A stretch of 64,000 nucleotides of DNA from Vibrio amylolyticus (GCF_023145695.1 NZ_JAJHVV010000005.1:1-64000), one strand, 5' to 3'. Shown: positions 17,441-27,405, counted from the first letter of the stretch. The notes: generated by a model from the sequence alone, not told the origin. Numbers and translations are program-made.

Positions 17441-18445
17441 ATGGCGACCATAAAAGATGTAGCGAAACTTGCAGGTGTTGGGGTTGGAACGGTTTCCAGA
17501 TTTTTATCTGGTAATGCGTCCATCTCGAAAGAAGCGAGTAATAAAGTGCGCCATGCTATGTCGGTATTAAATTATCGCCCAAACAGCATTGCTCGTTCGT
17601 TGTCATCAAAAAAGTCTAATATTATTGGTCTTTGGGTTCCGTCTTTTTCGGGTTCATTCCATAGAAAAATGTTACAGACGATTGAACGTGAACTTCGTAA
17701 ACGCGACAAACACATCATTTTAGCTAACGCTGAAGACTCAGCGAATGATGCGGAACGAATCGCCTGTTTAGATTATCTAATTGAACGAGATTGTGATGGC
17801 ATATTAATGTCTTGCCCTGAAATGTCGGTCGTTGAATTAGCGAAGATTGAAGCCCGTTATCCAAAAATTGTCTTCATTAACCGAGAGATCCCAGAGCTGC
17901 AAGAGAAGTCTTTCTATGCAAACCATTATCTTGGGGGGCAGCTAGCTGCAAAACACTTAATTGAATTAGGCCATGAACGAATCGCGGTCGTATGTGGAAG
18001 AATGGGCGCACAAGATGCGCAAATGCGTCATCAAGGTTTTATTGACGTATTAAAGGAACACGGAATCACACTAGACGATAATTTAATAGAAAGTGGTGGC
18101 TATAGCTTTGAAAAAGGTTATGAAGCGACAGAGCGAATCGTCAGCAAAGGCATACCATTTAGCGCAATTTTCTGCGGAAATGATAACAGTGCAATGGCCG
18201 CGATTTCGGTACTCCAGAAGAGTGGCATCAAGGTTGGGGAAGATATCTCGGTTATCGGGTACGACGATATTGATCTAGCCATGTATACATCACCATCTTT
18301 AACCAGTGTTCATCTACCACTGGAAGAGATATCGAAAAACGCTTGTCATCAAATCTTAAATCTATGTTATGGCGAAACGAACCCTGTTACGTCAGGTTTT
18401 GAACCTTCTCTGACAGTGAGAGAGTCGACCAAAATATCAAAATAA
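17441..18445 (+). CDS. LacI-family transcriptional regulator
   Basis: A 334-residue repressor. The HTH is MATIKDVAKLAGVGVGTVSRFLSG and the hinge is NYRPNSIARSL. The effector domain is periplasmic-binding-protein-like (GYDDIDLAMYTSPSLTSVHLP). The start at ATG 17441 has AAGGAT upstream; the frame runs open 23 codons further left without a ribosome site. It is divergent from the importer operon and only 70 bases ahead of the phosphorylase gene, so it likely represses both until a disaccharide or its product binds. Confidence 0.93.
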   Translation: MATIKDVAKLAGVGVGTVSRFLSGNASISKEASNKVRHAMSVLNYRPNSIARSLSSKKSNIIGLWVPSFSGSFHRKMLQTIERELRKRDKHIILANAEDSANDAERIACLDYLIERDCDGILMSCPEMSVVELAKIEARYPKIVFINREIPELQEKSFYANHYLGGQLAAKHLIELGHERIAVVCGRMGAQDAQMRHQGFIDVLKEHGITLDDNLIESGGYSFEKGYEATERIVSKGIPFSAIFCGNDNSAMAAISVLQKSGIKVGEDISVIGYDDIDLAMYTSPSLTSVHLPLEEISKNACHQILNLCYGETNPVTSGFEPSLTVRESTKISK

Positions 18446-18515
18446 TTCAAGTCCATATTTTTCAAAGTGCCTTTAATTGAGGCCGTTATCCAATAAATTT
18501 ATAAGAGGTTCTTTG

Positions 18516-20876
18516 ATGTCTAAGTTTATCGAAGATGGAAAGCGATTTTCACTAACAACTCCATCCTTGCTGCCTAATTCAGCGGGTTACTTATGGAATC
18601 GTCATATGATGATTCACATGAACTGTCAGGGCTACGCTGTGGCTCAATATATGAATCCAGAGCCGAAAAAATATGCTCATATTCCTGCTCTGGCAGCAAC
18701 GAGCTTTATGCAGCCAGAACAACCATATTTCGCCCATCACCCCGGACGTTTCTTTTACATAAGAGATGACGAAACAGGTGAAATTTTTTCGGTGCCATTT
18801 GCACCGATGAAAACCGACTTGGATTCATTTAAATTTGAGCCTGGGTTATCTGATATCCGTTGGCAAGTTGAACACTTAGGGGTGAATATCGAAGTAACAC
18901 TGACACTGAGTGAAAGTCATGTTGTTGAGCTCTGGAATGTTAAGGTCACCAATTTACACGAAACGGTTCGTAAACTCTCTGTCATCCCATACTTTCCTGT
19001 GGGTTACTCATCGTGGATGAATATGGGGGCGCATTTTGATCGTGATTTAAATGCAGTGGTGTGTACGTCTATTACCCCTTATCAGAAACTGGAACAGTAT
19101 GAGAAAAATAAACACTTAAAAGACATCACTTACTTAACTTCTGATGTAACGCCTGACTATTACGAATTGAGTCAACCTACGTTTGAAGGGCAGGGTGGGT
19201 TACATAATCCTGATGCACTTAAACAAGGCGCAAACCTTTCTAATGGCGATGCTATCTATGAAATTCCAGCGTGTATCATGCAGTTTTGTATTGAGTTAGA
19301 AGAAGGCCAAAGTAAGGAGTTGAACTTGATGTTCGGCCCTGCATTGGATAATCAAGAGATCTCGACCGTTAAAGAAGCACACACGGGCAGTGCGCTAACT
19401 AATCAGCATCAACAATATAAGCAGTATGTAGAACAAGGCTGTGGTGTTATTGATATTAATACGCCCGATAAGACGTTTAATGATTTTGTGAACCATTGGC
19501 TTCCTAGGCAGGTTTTCTATCATGGTGACACCAATCGTCTCACCACCGATCCGCAAACTCGAAACTATCTACAAGACGGGATGGGCATGGCCTATGTGGA
19601 TAGCCAAACGACCAAAAAGGTAATCTTGACCGCACTGGCACAGCAAAAAAGTAATGGTGAGATGCCTGATGGGATCTTGCTAACGCCAGAGGCGGAGCTG
19701 AAATACATCAATCAGATCCCACACACCGATCACTCAGTATGGTTAGCGATCATATTGCAGGCATACCTTAATGAAACGAACGATTGGGCGATTCTAGATC
19801 ATCAGCTTGCTTGGGAAGATGATCAAACTCCATCGTCAGTGTTAGAGCATATGAATCGCGCCATGGCTCACCTTTGTTCTGCACGTGACGAACGTGGCTT
19901 GCCGTTCATTGCGCAAGGGGATTGGTGTGACCCAATGAACATGGTTGGGCCAAAAGGAGTTGGTGTTTCTGGGTGGCTAACACAAGCGCTTAGCTATGCA
20001 TTACAAATTTGGATTGAGACTTCTCGTGACCGAAATAGTGATGCCATCATCGCAGAATTTGAACAGACGGTTTCAGAGCTAAAAGAAAAAACCAATGAAT
20101 ATTTCTGGAAAGGGGATTGGTATGCTCGCGGCATTACTGATGACGGCGTAACGTTTGGTATACCCGAAGATAAAGAAGGACGAATTTTCTTAAACACCCA
20201 AAGTTGGGCGTTTTTGGCAGGGATTCCAACGACTGAGCAAAAACAGAAGATGCTTCACTCTGTCGATGAGCAATTAGACACGCCTTATGGTGTGATGCTT
20301 TATGCGCCAGCGTTTACCTCTATGAGAGAGGATGTGGGGCGAGTGACACAAAAATGGCCAGGGTCAGCTGAAAATGGCTCCGTTTACAATCATGCAGCGG
20401 CTTTTTATGCGGCAAGTTTATACGCAATTGATGAAGCTGACCGAGGGTTTAGTGTACTGAGGAAAATGGTCAGCGATCAGAATGATGAAGGCTTTGAGCG
20501 TCGTGGTCAGCTTCCTGTCTATATTCCAAATTACTATAGAGGCGCATTTTACCAATTCCCAACCAAGGCGGGCCGTTCTAGCAACCTGTTTAACACAGGA
20601 ACAGGTGCTTGGTTTTACCGCATGGTTATTGAACAACTATTTGGGTTAAGGGGCTGTGAACAAGGCCTGTTAATTGAGCCTCAATTACCGTCAGACTGGA
20701 ATAACGTGTCAGTGACTCGTCAGTTTAGAGGTGCAACATTTAACGTCAGTTATCACCGTTCAGAACAACCAATCTCTACGAGTATTGTGGTGGATGGAAC
20801 TGAACTGGAAAGTAACATTATCGGCGATGTTATCTCAGGGAAGGTATACGAAATTGTGGTGAGTATCGGGCGTTAG
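18516..20876 (+). CDS. Cellobionic acid phosphorylase (GH94)
   Basis: A 786-residue GH94 phosphorylase with an N-terminal beta-sandwich, an (alpha/alpha)6 barrel and the catalytic motif GDWCDPMN, whose Asp472 is the expected general acid. The structure of cellobionic acid phosphorylase from Saccharophagus degradans showed acceptor carboxylate recognition by Arg609, Lys613 and, from the partner subunit, Gln190 (recalled). Here those positions are Arg609 and Lys613 in RVTQK and Gln190 in PYQKL, at identical numbering. The predicted reaction is phosphorolysis of cellobionate to glucose 1-phosphate and gluconate. Chitobiose phosphorylases carry ADWND and different acceptor residues. The start MSKFIEDG has AGAGG upstream. 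There is no signal peptide, so the enzyme is cytoplasmic. Confidence 0.88.
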   Translation: MSKFIEDGKRFSLTTPSLLPNSAGYLWNRHMMIHMNCQGYAVAQYMNPEPKKYAHIPALAATSFMQPEQPYFAHHPGRFFYIRDDETGEIFSVPFAPMKTDLDSFKFEPGLSDIRWQVEHLGVNIEVTLTLSESHVVELWNVKVTNLHETVRKLSVIPYFPVGYSSWMNMGAHFDRDLNAVVCTSITPYQKLEQYEKNKHLKDITYLTSDVTPDYYELSQPTFEGQGGLHNPDALKQGANLSNGDAIYEIPACIMQFCIELEEGQSKELNLMFGPALDNQEISTVKEAHTGSALTNQHQQYKQYVEQGCGVIDINTPDKTFNDFVNHWLPRQVFYHGDTNRLTTDPQTRNYLQDGMGMAYVDSQTTKKVILTALAQQKSNGEMPDGILLTPEAELKYINQIPHTDHSVWLAIILQAYLNETNDWAILDHQLAWEDDQTPSSVLEHMNRAMAHLCSARDERGLPFIAQGDWCDPMNMVGPKGVGVSGWLTQALSYALQIWIETSRDRNSDAIIAEFEQTVSELKEKTNEYFWKGDWYARGITDDGVTFGIPEDKEGRIFLNTQSWAFLAGIPTTEQKQKMLHSVDEQLDTPYGVMLYAPAFTSMREDVGRVTQKWPGSAENGSVYNHAAAFYAASLYAIDEADRGFSVLRKMVSDQNDEGFERRGQLPVYIPNYYRGAFYQFPTKAGRSSNLFNTGTGAWFYRMVIEQLFGLRGCEQGLLIEPQLPSDWNNVSVTRQFRGATFNVSYHRSEQPISTSIVVDGTELESNIIGDVISGKVYEIVVSIGR

Positions 20877-21030
20877 ACGACGGAGGTTGACCTTAATACT
20901 ATTTTAACAACGCAGTAAGCTAGGAAACTAGTCTAGGAAGTAAAGCTATGAAAGTTTAACGACGAGGTTCATATGGATTAAGTTGTTAATAATAAAAATT
21001 AAAAGTGCCAATATAGGCATTAATATAACA

Positions 21031-21058
21031 AAAGGGCAGACATTCGCGTTTGCCCTTT
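21031..21058. terminator. Bidirectional terminator between GH94 and mscS-type genes
   Basis: An 11-bp stem (AAAGGGCA at 21031-21038 with TGCCCTTT at 21051-21058, extended by GAC/GTT) encloses a 6-base loop, with a T-rich stretch to the right and an A run to the left. Confidence 0.8.
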
Positions 21059-21083
21059 CTTTCATATAAAGATAAGTGAGTGT

Positions 21084-22706
21084 TTATTCAGCCGCTTGCT
21101 TTTCTTGATGTTGGTAAATATGAACATCACGTTGAGGGAATGGAATGGTAATGTTCTCTTCGTCGAAGCGTTTCTTCACTTTTTCGGTTACATCCCAATA
21201 TACATCCCAGTAATCATCGGTTTTAACCCAAGGACGTACCACAAAATCAACAGAGGATTCATTTAGAGTGTGCAGTTTGACCATTTGTTCTGGCTCTTTA
21301 AGAACTCGCTCATCACTGGTTAAAATGTCACTTAATACGGCTTTTGCTTTGTCGATGTCATCGGCATAACCAATACCAAATACCATGTCTACACGACGAA
21401 CACGCTCTGCAGTAATATTATTAATCACATCACCCCAAATTTTATTATTTGGAATAACCAGTCTTTGGTTATCGATAGTTTGTACTGTCGTCGACACCAA
21501 GCTCATGTTTTTAACCGTCCCTTGTATCCCTGCAACTTTTACCATGTCTCCCACATCGTATGGGCGGTAGATAAGGATCATTAGGCCAGAAGCGAAATTA
21601 GATAGGGTATCTTGCAGTGCGAAACCAATGATGACACCAGCGACACCAAAACCGGTGAGCAGAGGCGCAAGCTCAATGCCAATTTGTGAAAGCGCAACAA
21701 GTAACCCAATAAAGATCACGGCTTTAGAAGCGACAGAGACAAAGAACTCTTGCATCAACACGCTGAAATCCATTTTTGAGTGTTTTACGCTTTTCTTAAC
21801 GCCCTTACTGACGATTTTAGCCAGTGCTTTTGTTGCGTACAAAATGGCAAGAAATAAACATAACTTCAAAAACATGGAAGGCGTATTTTCAAAGGCCCAC
21901 GCTTTAAAAGAGACCAACCATTCTTCAAATAAGCCTAGCGCAACGTCCATATCGAGAACGTCCGCATTGATATCTCCGGTTGTCGCGAGTAATAGCTGTT
22001 TATAGTCGGTCGTTTCAACTCCCATTGACGCCATGATGGCGACGGATGTTTGAAGACTAATGACCATCATCGCTATACGTTCATTGAACCGTATGATCTC
22101 TTGATTTAACGTCTCCTTTTCCGCTTCACTGACATATGAAATACGACGCTCGATCTCTTTTTTATTTGAGTCGACGTAAAGAATAGCGTTAGATAAGAAT
22201 TCAGAGCGAGCAACGAGAGCGTGTTTTAGGTTGTCGGCTGACTTTCCAGCATCTAAACCTCTTGCATTCGCAAGTTGAAAAGAGGCGGATAGCTGCTCAT
22301 AATACGTGTCCATAATGCCAATTCGTTTTTGAACCTCAAGCTCAAACTTGATTTTTTCATCGCCTTTACTGCTTCTGGCCTGTTTGACCATGGTTTCAAC
22401 TTTTCCGTTACTCAAATCAATTAACGATTCAATTAGAATGATTTGAGCTAACACAACTTGATCAATACGCTTGTCTTCCGTATTTAGCGATACTTCACGT
22501 GAGAGTTGAGCACGTAATGCTTCATTTTTCCGTCGTAAAACATCTTCTAAAAAGGACTGTTCGCTTTCATGGGCTTGAGTCAAAGTAACAAGGTCAGAAT
22601 TGAGACGTTCCTGATTTGAGACAAGCTTATCGATGGTCGCGTGCGCAGATAATGGAATAAGAAGGAGTAGGAAACACGAAAATATAACTCTAATAGGTGA
22701 GTACAT
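21084..22706 (-). CDS. MscS-family mechanosensitive ion channel with long periplasmic domain
   Basis: A 540-residue protein. A signal peptide (IFSCFLLLLIPLSAHA) is followed by about 230 residues of predicted coiled-coil periplasmic region, then membrane helices. The pore-lining helix and the MscS beta-domain are seen in TGFGVAGVIIGFALQDTLSNFASGLMILIYRPYDVGD. It would open under membrane tension and release solutes on osmotic downshock. The large N-terminal domain places it with MscK/YnaI-like relatives rather than minimal MscS. It is probably monocistronic. Confidence 0.92.
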   Translation of the reverse strand: MYSPIRVIFSCFLLLLIPLSAHATIDKLVSNQERLNSDLVTLTQAHESEQSFLEDVLRRKNEALRAQLSREVSLNTEDKRIDQVVLAQIILIESLIDLSNGKVETMVKQARSSKGDEKIKFELEVQKRIGIMDTYYEQLSASFQLANARGLDAGKSADNLKHALVARSEFLSNAILYVDSNKKEIERRISYVSEAEKETLNQEIIRFNERIAMMVISLQTSVAIMASMGVETTDYKQLLLATTGDINADVLDMDVALGLFEEWLVSFKAWAFENTPSMFLKLCLFLAILYATKALAKIVSKGVKKSVKHSKMDFSVLMQEFFVSVASKAVIFIGLLVALSQIGIELAPLLTGFGVAGVIIGFALQDTLSNFASGLMILIYRPYDVGDMVKVAGIQGTVKNMSLVSTTVQTIDNQRLVIPNNKIWGDVINNITAERVRRVDMVFGIGYADDIDKAKAVLSDILTSDERVLKEPEQMVKLHTLNESSVDFVVRPWVKTDDYWDVYWDVTEKVKKRFDEENITIPFPQRDVHIYQHQEKQAAE

Positions 22707-22958
22707 GAATCGCCCTTAAGTAATTAGTATTACAATAAAAATAGCACCTTATACGAAGAATGGTTTTCGTTCGTCTTGTTGTGTAATTCAGATCACTAAT
22801 TTAATCATTCAAGCGCTAAATGCAAAGTGTAAGTAGATTCTTTCGTTGGTGACAGGGAGAACAACTTATTTCCATTTTCGCAACACTTGGTAATCATGAT
22901 TACGTAAGTTGAATTGACGGTTTTACGTGATTAATATGATGTTTAATGAATAGGGGTT

Positions 22959-23513
22959 GTGATGATTACTTGGAAACACCAAATAGAGTCACTTAAACAC
23001 ATCGTTGACTGGGTGTGGTTGTTAGATGTTGCAGCGGGTGATGAGATTGATTCAATGCCGCAATTGGTTCCTAATGTGAATGCTCATTACATCATTACGC
23101 CGATTCATCAACATTACTATTATAGAAATAAATCCGATCACTTCTGCGGCATTGGTAATCACCTTCTTACGCCCAGCACGCAGACGTTAGTTTTAAAAGA
23201 TGAAGCGCCTTTGATCCGTCTTGGAATTCGCTTCACTCCCACGGTATTTTATCAATTATCAGAGCATGCTTGGGGGAAGGGTATTGCGACATTAGCATGC
23301 CAATTTATGACACGCTTAGCCTTTGACCACCTAAGTGCGCATAAAGTAACCGCTGATTGCTATGTTGGAAATGTAGGTTCATACAAGACGATGGAAAAGT
23401 GTGGCTATCAACATGAAGGCACCCAAAAAGGGTATTACAAACTAGAAGATGGCTTTGAAGATCGCGTTTTATATGGGATTACAAAAGAACGCTTTGATTC
23501 GTTGAATCGTTAA
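22959..23513 (+). CDS. Chimeric protein: AraC-type sensor N-terminus joined to a GNAT C-terminus
   Basis: Residues 1 to about 100 (DWVWLLDVAAGD, PQLVPNVNAHYIITP, IRLGIRFTPTVFYQL) resemble the N-terminal sensor of a group of AraC regulators (DUF6597-like). From about residue 103 the protein is the C-terminal half of a RimJ/RimL-type GNAT acetyltransferase (WGKGIATLACQFMTRLAFDHL, NVGSYKTMEKCGYQHEGTQKGYY). Neither half is complete: the AraC helix-turn-helix and the N-terminal GNAT strands are missing. It most likely arose by a deletion that joined two genes in frame near 23262-23275. Function is doubtful. Confidence 0.65.
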   Translation: MMITWKHQIESLKHIVDWVWLLDVAAGDEIDSMPQLVPNVNAHYIITPIHQHYYYRNKSDHFCGIGNHLLTPSTQTLVLKDEAPLIRLGIRFTPTVFYQLSEHAWGKGIATLACQFMTRLAFDHLSAHKVTADCYVGNVGSYKTMEKCGYQHEGTQKGYYKLEDGFEDRVLYGITKERFDSLNR

Positions 23514-23629
23514 TACACCTAAACTCAGTTGGATAGTTGACGGCTGATCTTATGAACGAAGAAGAGTTGGGTGTACTTGCCACATGGACGTACACCCAGC
23601 CATTTTTGGGAACTACCCAGAGATGATTT

Positions 23630-24049
23630 TTAAATCGGTACGATCAAAATATCCACTGGAGACTTATTAATGAGGTGTTTGGAGTAAGATACGATACTGC
23701 TCCAAAAGTCGTGGTGATGCCCACATATTAATAGGTCAACATTGTTATCAATAATAGTGTCATGAAGTTTGTTGCTAAGATCACCAGTGCCAACAAAGAA
23801 GGACTTGATTGGGTAGTCGGTATAATCTTCAAAGGTTCGTAGCTTGTCGATCGAGTTTTGCTTTAACGGAATATCATCAACATCGGTTGTAATATCGATT
23901 AGGTCAGGATAAATCTCACCATGTGTCCCATCCATATGAACGAAGGATACTTCACCTCCCATCGTCTTGGCGAGAAAAATAGCGCGATCAATGAGTATTT
24001 TACTGTCGTCTGAAAGCTCTAGAGCAACTAGGATGTGTTTGTATTTCAT
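23630..24049 (-). CDS. usp: Universal stress protein, UspA family
   Basis: A 139-residue Usp domain (YKHILVALELSDDSKILIDRAI at the start, DLLICGHHHDFWS and SPVDILIVPI at the end). The Gly-rich ATP-binding loop seen in MJ0577-type members is not preserved, so it is closer to the non-ATP-binding UspA group. It is a cytoplasmic protein induced by growth arrest in relatives. It is divergent from the scs cluster. Confidence 0.9.
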   Translation of the reverse strand: MKYKHILVALELSDDSKILIDRAIFLAKTMGGEVSFVHMDGTHGEIYPDLIDITTDVDDIPLKQNSIDKLRTFEDYTDYPIKSFFVGTGDLSNKLHDTIIDNNVDLLICGHHHDFWSSIVSYSKHLINKSPVDILIVPI

Positions 24050-24237
24050 AACTATTCCTCTTTCTTTACGTACTCACGTTATAATAGCGATAAGTGCGCA
24101 ATATTGATGCGCAGGAGGTCGCAAAGTGACCAATCTAAACGTGAGAGATTAAAATACTTTTAATGGAACAAATACTCCTTGTACTTGTCCTATAAAAACT
24201 AAGACAATACCTGTCACACTTACCAATAGTAGAAGCC

Positions 24238-24630
24238 ATGCAGATTTCTCAAAGCAAATACAAATTAGCCCGTTGGTCGCTTGCGATCGTATGGTGGGTT
24301 GTGTTTGTTTGCGTGGCGCAAAACTCAGGATTTTTTCAAGTTTGCTCTGTTGGATATTCGATAGAATCCCCCACCTTCTCTAAAGAACTCGTCACCGTGA
24401 AGACGGGTTCAAACAGTGATACTACTGGTGTTACTCAGGAATGTGAGTTATCGAAACAACTGCTCAATCATTATCAACATCAAGTGGATGACTACCCACT
24501 AATGATGTTTGTATTTGCGTTGTTGTTTATTGCTACTCTGATGTCGCTGCCAAACAACTTTGCATCATTCACTGAGCCGATTGTCCCCAAACGGCGACCC
24601 CACTTAATATTATGTGTGTTTAGAGAATAA
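24238..24630 (+). CDS. Small membrane protein at the head of the scs cluster, possibly ScsA-like
   Basis: A 130-residue protein with two membrane helices (about 12-33, LARWSLAIVWWVVFVCVA; about 84-105, PLMMFVFALLFIATLMS) and a periplasmic loop with scattered cysteines. It ends PHLILCVFRE. Its position directly upstream of scsB is where scsA lies in enteric copper-tolerance clusters, but I cannot confirm homology. The role is unknown and may concern copper or thiol protection. Confidence 0.55.
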   Translation: MQISQSKYKLARWSLAIVWWVVFVCVAQNSGFFQVCSVGYSIESPTFSKELVTVKTGSNSDTTGVTQECELSKQLLNHYQHQVDDYPLMMFVFALLFIATLMSLPNNFASFTEPIVPKRRPHLILCVFRE

Positions 24631-24690
24631 AAATTTCGATAACTGGTTCTGCCAGCGATTCGTTATATCTTTATTTTTATAGGAACACAG

Positions 24691-26835
24691 ATGAAAAAAA
24701 TTAGTTTTGCCGCTGTATCAGCCTTTTTATGGTTGGTTGTACTTGTAATTAGCGCATTTATACTCATTCCCAAAGCACTGGCTCAAGCTTTACCTGCTTC
24801 TGAGCCAAGTGCCGATACAGTCAGCACAGGGTGGTTACAAAACCCTAATCACCCACCTGTTGAAACCCGATTTGTCATTACAGGTCAGGTGAGTGAAACG
24901 GAGAAAACGGTAGAAGGCTTCCTAGAAGTTAAGCTTTCTGGTGATTGGAAAACATATTGGCGTAGCCCGGGCGAGGGGGGAATTACACCAAGTATGGCGT
25001 GGGATGAATCCGATAACCTCAATAATATTGATTGGTTTTGGCCCTACCCACAAAGGTTCACGCTACTAGGAATTGAGACCCTTGGTTATAAAGAGCGCGT
25101 TGTTTTCCCGATGACATTGCATGTCGATGATATGAATGCCCCAGTGATATTTCGCTCGAATCTCACTTTATCATCTTGTACAACCGTATGTGTATTGACC
25201 GACTATCCCTTCGAGTTAACATTTGTTCCCTCTGAATTGATGCTGTCCGATGATGCTATGCATATCTACGCTCAAGGGGTAAGTAAAGTCCCTAAGGCAT
25301 CACCCCTTATCCAAGAAGTCACCGCTGTATGGGATGATAATAAAAGAAAGCTACAAGTCACAGCCGTTAAGAAAATAGGCTGGGATAAGCCGAATGTACT
25401 TGTCGATGGACATTCAGAAGAAGTCAAAGATTCCGCGTTTACCCGACCGATCGTAAAGATTGACGGTGAAACGTTAGTGGCTACCTTTGAAGTAACAAGT
25501 TGGATGGGAACGCCCCAACTTAGTGATGAAGAAATTTTGGTCACCATTGATGACCAAGACTTTATTACTGAGTTACCAACCGTTGTTGTTTCGCAGGATA
25601 TTACTGAAAGTACAAACAGTTTGTCTATTGGGAAGATGTTCGTTTTTGCTCTTCTAGGTGGTTTGATCCTGAACATTATGCCTTGTGTCTTGCCTGTACT
25701 AGGAATGAAACTGAGTAGTGTCGTCTCAGCCTCATCATTGAATAGAAGACAAATTCGTTTGCAGTTCTTAGCCTCGTCGGCAGGAATATTAATCTCGTTT
25801 ATGTTTATTGCTGCGTTATTAGCCGCGCTAAAGTTGACAGGCAGCGCCATAGGTTGGGGCATTCAATTCCAAAGCGGTTGGTTCATTGGTTTGATGGTGC
25901 TAATCACTGCTCTGTTTGGCGCGAATATGCTTGGATTGTTCGAAATTAGATTATCTTCGAATAGCAATACTTGGATGGCATCGAAAGGCGATGACTCCTA
26001 TTCAGGGCATTTCACGCAAGGTATGTTTGCAACGTTATTAGCAACGCCGTGCTCAGCACCTTTCTTAGGAACAGCCGTAGCGTTTGCATTAGCGACCAAC
26101 ATCCCAACTATGTTTGCCATATTCATCGCATTAGGGCTTGGAATGGCGTTGCCTTGGATATTGGTTTCTATCTTCCCAGCCATTGCACTCTCGCTACCTA
26201 AACCAGGTGCTTGGATGAACAAGGTGAAATACCTATTTGGCGCAATGATGTTGCTGACTAGTATTTGGTTACTGACCTTGTTAGCAAATCACTTACCGAT
26301 CTTATGGGTCTACATCATCGCGATTATTGCTGTGATTACTCTGTTTATTCGTACGTTGAAGGTGCACGGTGAAAAAGCAGCAGCTTGGACAGGAGGTATA
26401 ACGATTGTTTTGATTGCTGGTGGAATGATGATTGGAAGTATGACGGCAGACAAATGGGTAAGCCCACTACCGCCAGAACCGAATTGGCAACGTTTATCGA
26501 CCAGCGATATTGCTCAATATGTCGCGGAGGGTAAAACTGTATTTGTTGATGTCACCGCCGCCTGGTGTATTACCTGCAAAGCAAACAAGATTGGGGTAGT
26601 ACTTCAAGATCCTGTCTATAGTACATTGCAGCATGACAATGTGATCACAATGAAAGGTGACTGGACGCGTCCAAGTGCAAAAGTGACCTCATATCTGCAC
26701 GATAATGGCCGATTTGGTGTCCCATTCAATATCGTGTATGGGCCAGAAGCGCCAAATGGCATTCCTCTTCCCGTTATTTTGACTAGTGACGGGGTTGTAG
26801 AAGCTATCAATCAGGCAAGTGGAGGCGCTAAATGA
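24691..26835 (+). CDS. scsB: ScsB, DsbD-like transmembrane thiol reductant transporter
   Basis: A 714-residue inner-membrane protein. The N-terminal signal segment ends near LAQA. The periplasmic alpha domain is roughly residues 40-300 and holds SCTTVC. Eight helices carry the thiol pair in MPCVLPVLGM and TPCSAPFLG. The C-terminal thioredoxin domain has AAWCITCK. It moves electrons from cytoplasmic thioredoxin to periplasmic partners, here ScsC and perhaps ScsD. AGGAAC precedes the start. It overlaps scsD by 4 bases, so translation is coupled. Confidence 0.9.
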   Translation: MKKISFAAVSAFLWLVVLVISAFILIPKALAQALPASEPSADTVSTGWLQNPNHPPVETRFVITGQVSETEKTVEGFLEVKLSGDWKTYWRSPGEGGITPSMAWDESDNLNNIDWFWPYPQRFTLLGIETLGYKERVVFPMTLHVDDMNAPVIFRSNLTLSSCTTVCVLTDYPFELTFVPSELMLSDDAMHIYAQGVSKVPKASPLIQEVTAVWDDNKRKLQVTAVKKIGWDKPNVLVDGHSEEVKDSAFTRPIVKIDGETLVATFEVTSWMGTPQLSDEEILVTIDDQDFITELPTVVVSQDITESTNSLSIGKMFVFALLGGLILNIMPCVLPVLGMKLSSVVSASSLNRRQIRLQFLASSAGILISFMFIAALLAALKLTGSAIGWGIQFQSGWFIGLMVLITALFGANMLGLFEIRLSSNSNTWMASKGDDSYSGHFTQGMFATLLATPCSAPFLGTAVAFALATNIPTMFAIFIALGLGMALPWILVSIFPAIALSLPKPGAWMNKVKYLFGAMMLLTSIWLLTLLANHLPILWVYIIAIIAVITLFIRTLKVHGEKAAAWTGGITIVLIAGGMMIGSMTADKWVSPLPPEPNWQRLSTSDIAQYVAEGKTVFVDVTAAWCITCKANKIGVVLQDPVYSTLQHDNVITMKGDWTRPSAKVTSYLHDNGRFGVPFNIVYGPEAPNGIPLPVILTSDGVVEAINQASGGAK

Positions 26836-27377
26836 GCACGGGTAACCAAACAACAGTCGAGAAAACAACAAAAAAGAAAAGATCCTTAAAACATTGGTTA
26901 AAAGAGATCGCTATCTATTTTGTTGTTATTGTCGCTGTTTCAATGGCCGTCGACGCTTGGCGTATGAGCGAGATGCCGACTAAAGTTGCCCCCAGGTTAG
27001 AAGGTTTAACGCTATCTGGCGAGTATTTAGATGCCATCGAAATGAGTTATTCAAAGCCTGTTATTGTCTATTTTTGGGCAACCTGGTGTGGGGCTTGTAA
27101 ATTTGTGTCACCGACTATCAATAGTGTGGGGGATTCGTACCACGTTGTTGGTATTGCGGGCAGTTCAGGCGAAGATAAAAGAGTGTCACGATTTATGGCT
27201 GCTCATGATTATCACTTTAATAATATTAATGACAATCGTAGCGAAATATTTCGACAATGGGGTGTCTCAGTGACACCAACAATTGTCATTCTTCATCAAG
27301 GTCAAATTAAGTCTGTTACGACGGGCATAACAACACCGCCTGGTCTTTATGCTCGTTTATGGCTAGAAAACTTTTAA
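26832..27377 (+). CDS. scsD: ScsD, membrane-tethered TlpA-like thioredoxin
   Basis: A 181-residue protein with one N-terminal membrane anchor (IAIYFVVIVAVSMAV) and a periplasmic thioredoxin fold with the active site FWATWCGACKFVSP and cis-proline in VTPTIVI. It resembles TlpA/ResA reductases. In Scs systems it is a reduced thiol partner linked to copper tolerance. It is followed by a large stem-loop before scsC. Confidence 0.85.
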   Translation: MSTGNQTTVEKTTKKKRSLKHWLKEIAIYFVVIVAVSMAVDAWRMSEMPTKVAPRLEGLTLSGEYLDAIEMSYSKPVIVYFWATWCGACKFVSPTINSVGDSYHVVGIAGSSGEDKRVSRFMAAHDYHFNNINDNRSEIFRQWGVSVTPTIVILHQGQIKSVTTGITTPPGLYARLWLENF

Positions 27378-27405
27378 TCCATTAAGTATTAAATCACATA
27401 TTAAA

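Noticed and set aside
25272..25862. Long open frame on the minus strand within scsB
   Set aside because: scsB has clear domains and active sites across this stretch; the opposite frame resembles no protein and is a codon-bias shadow.
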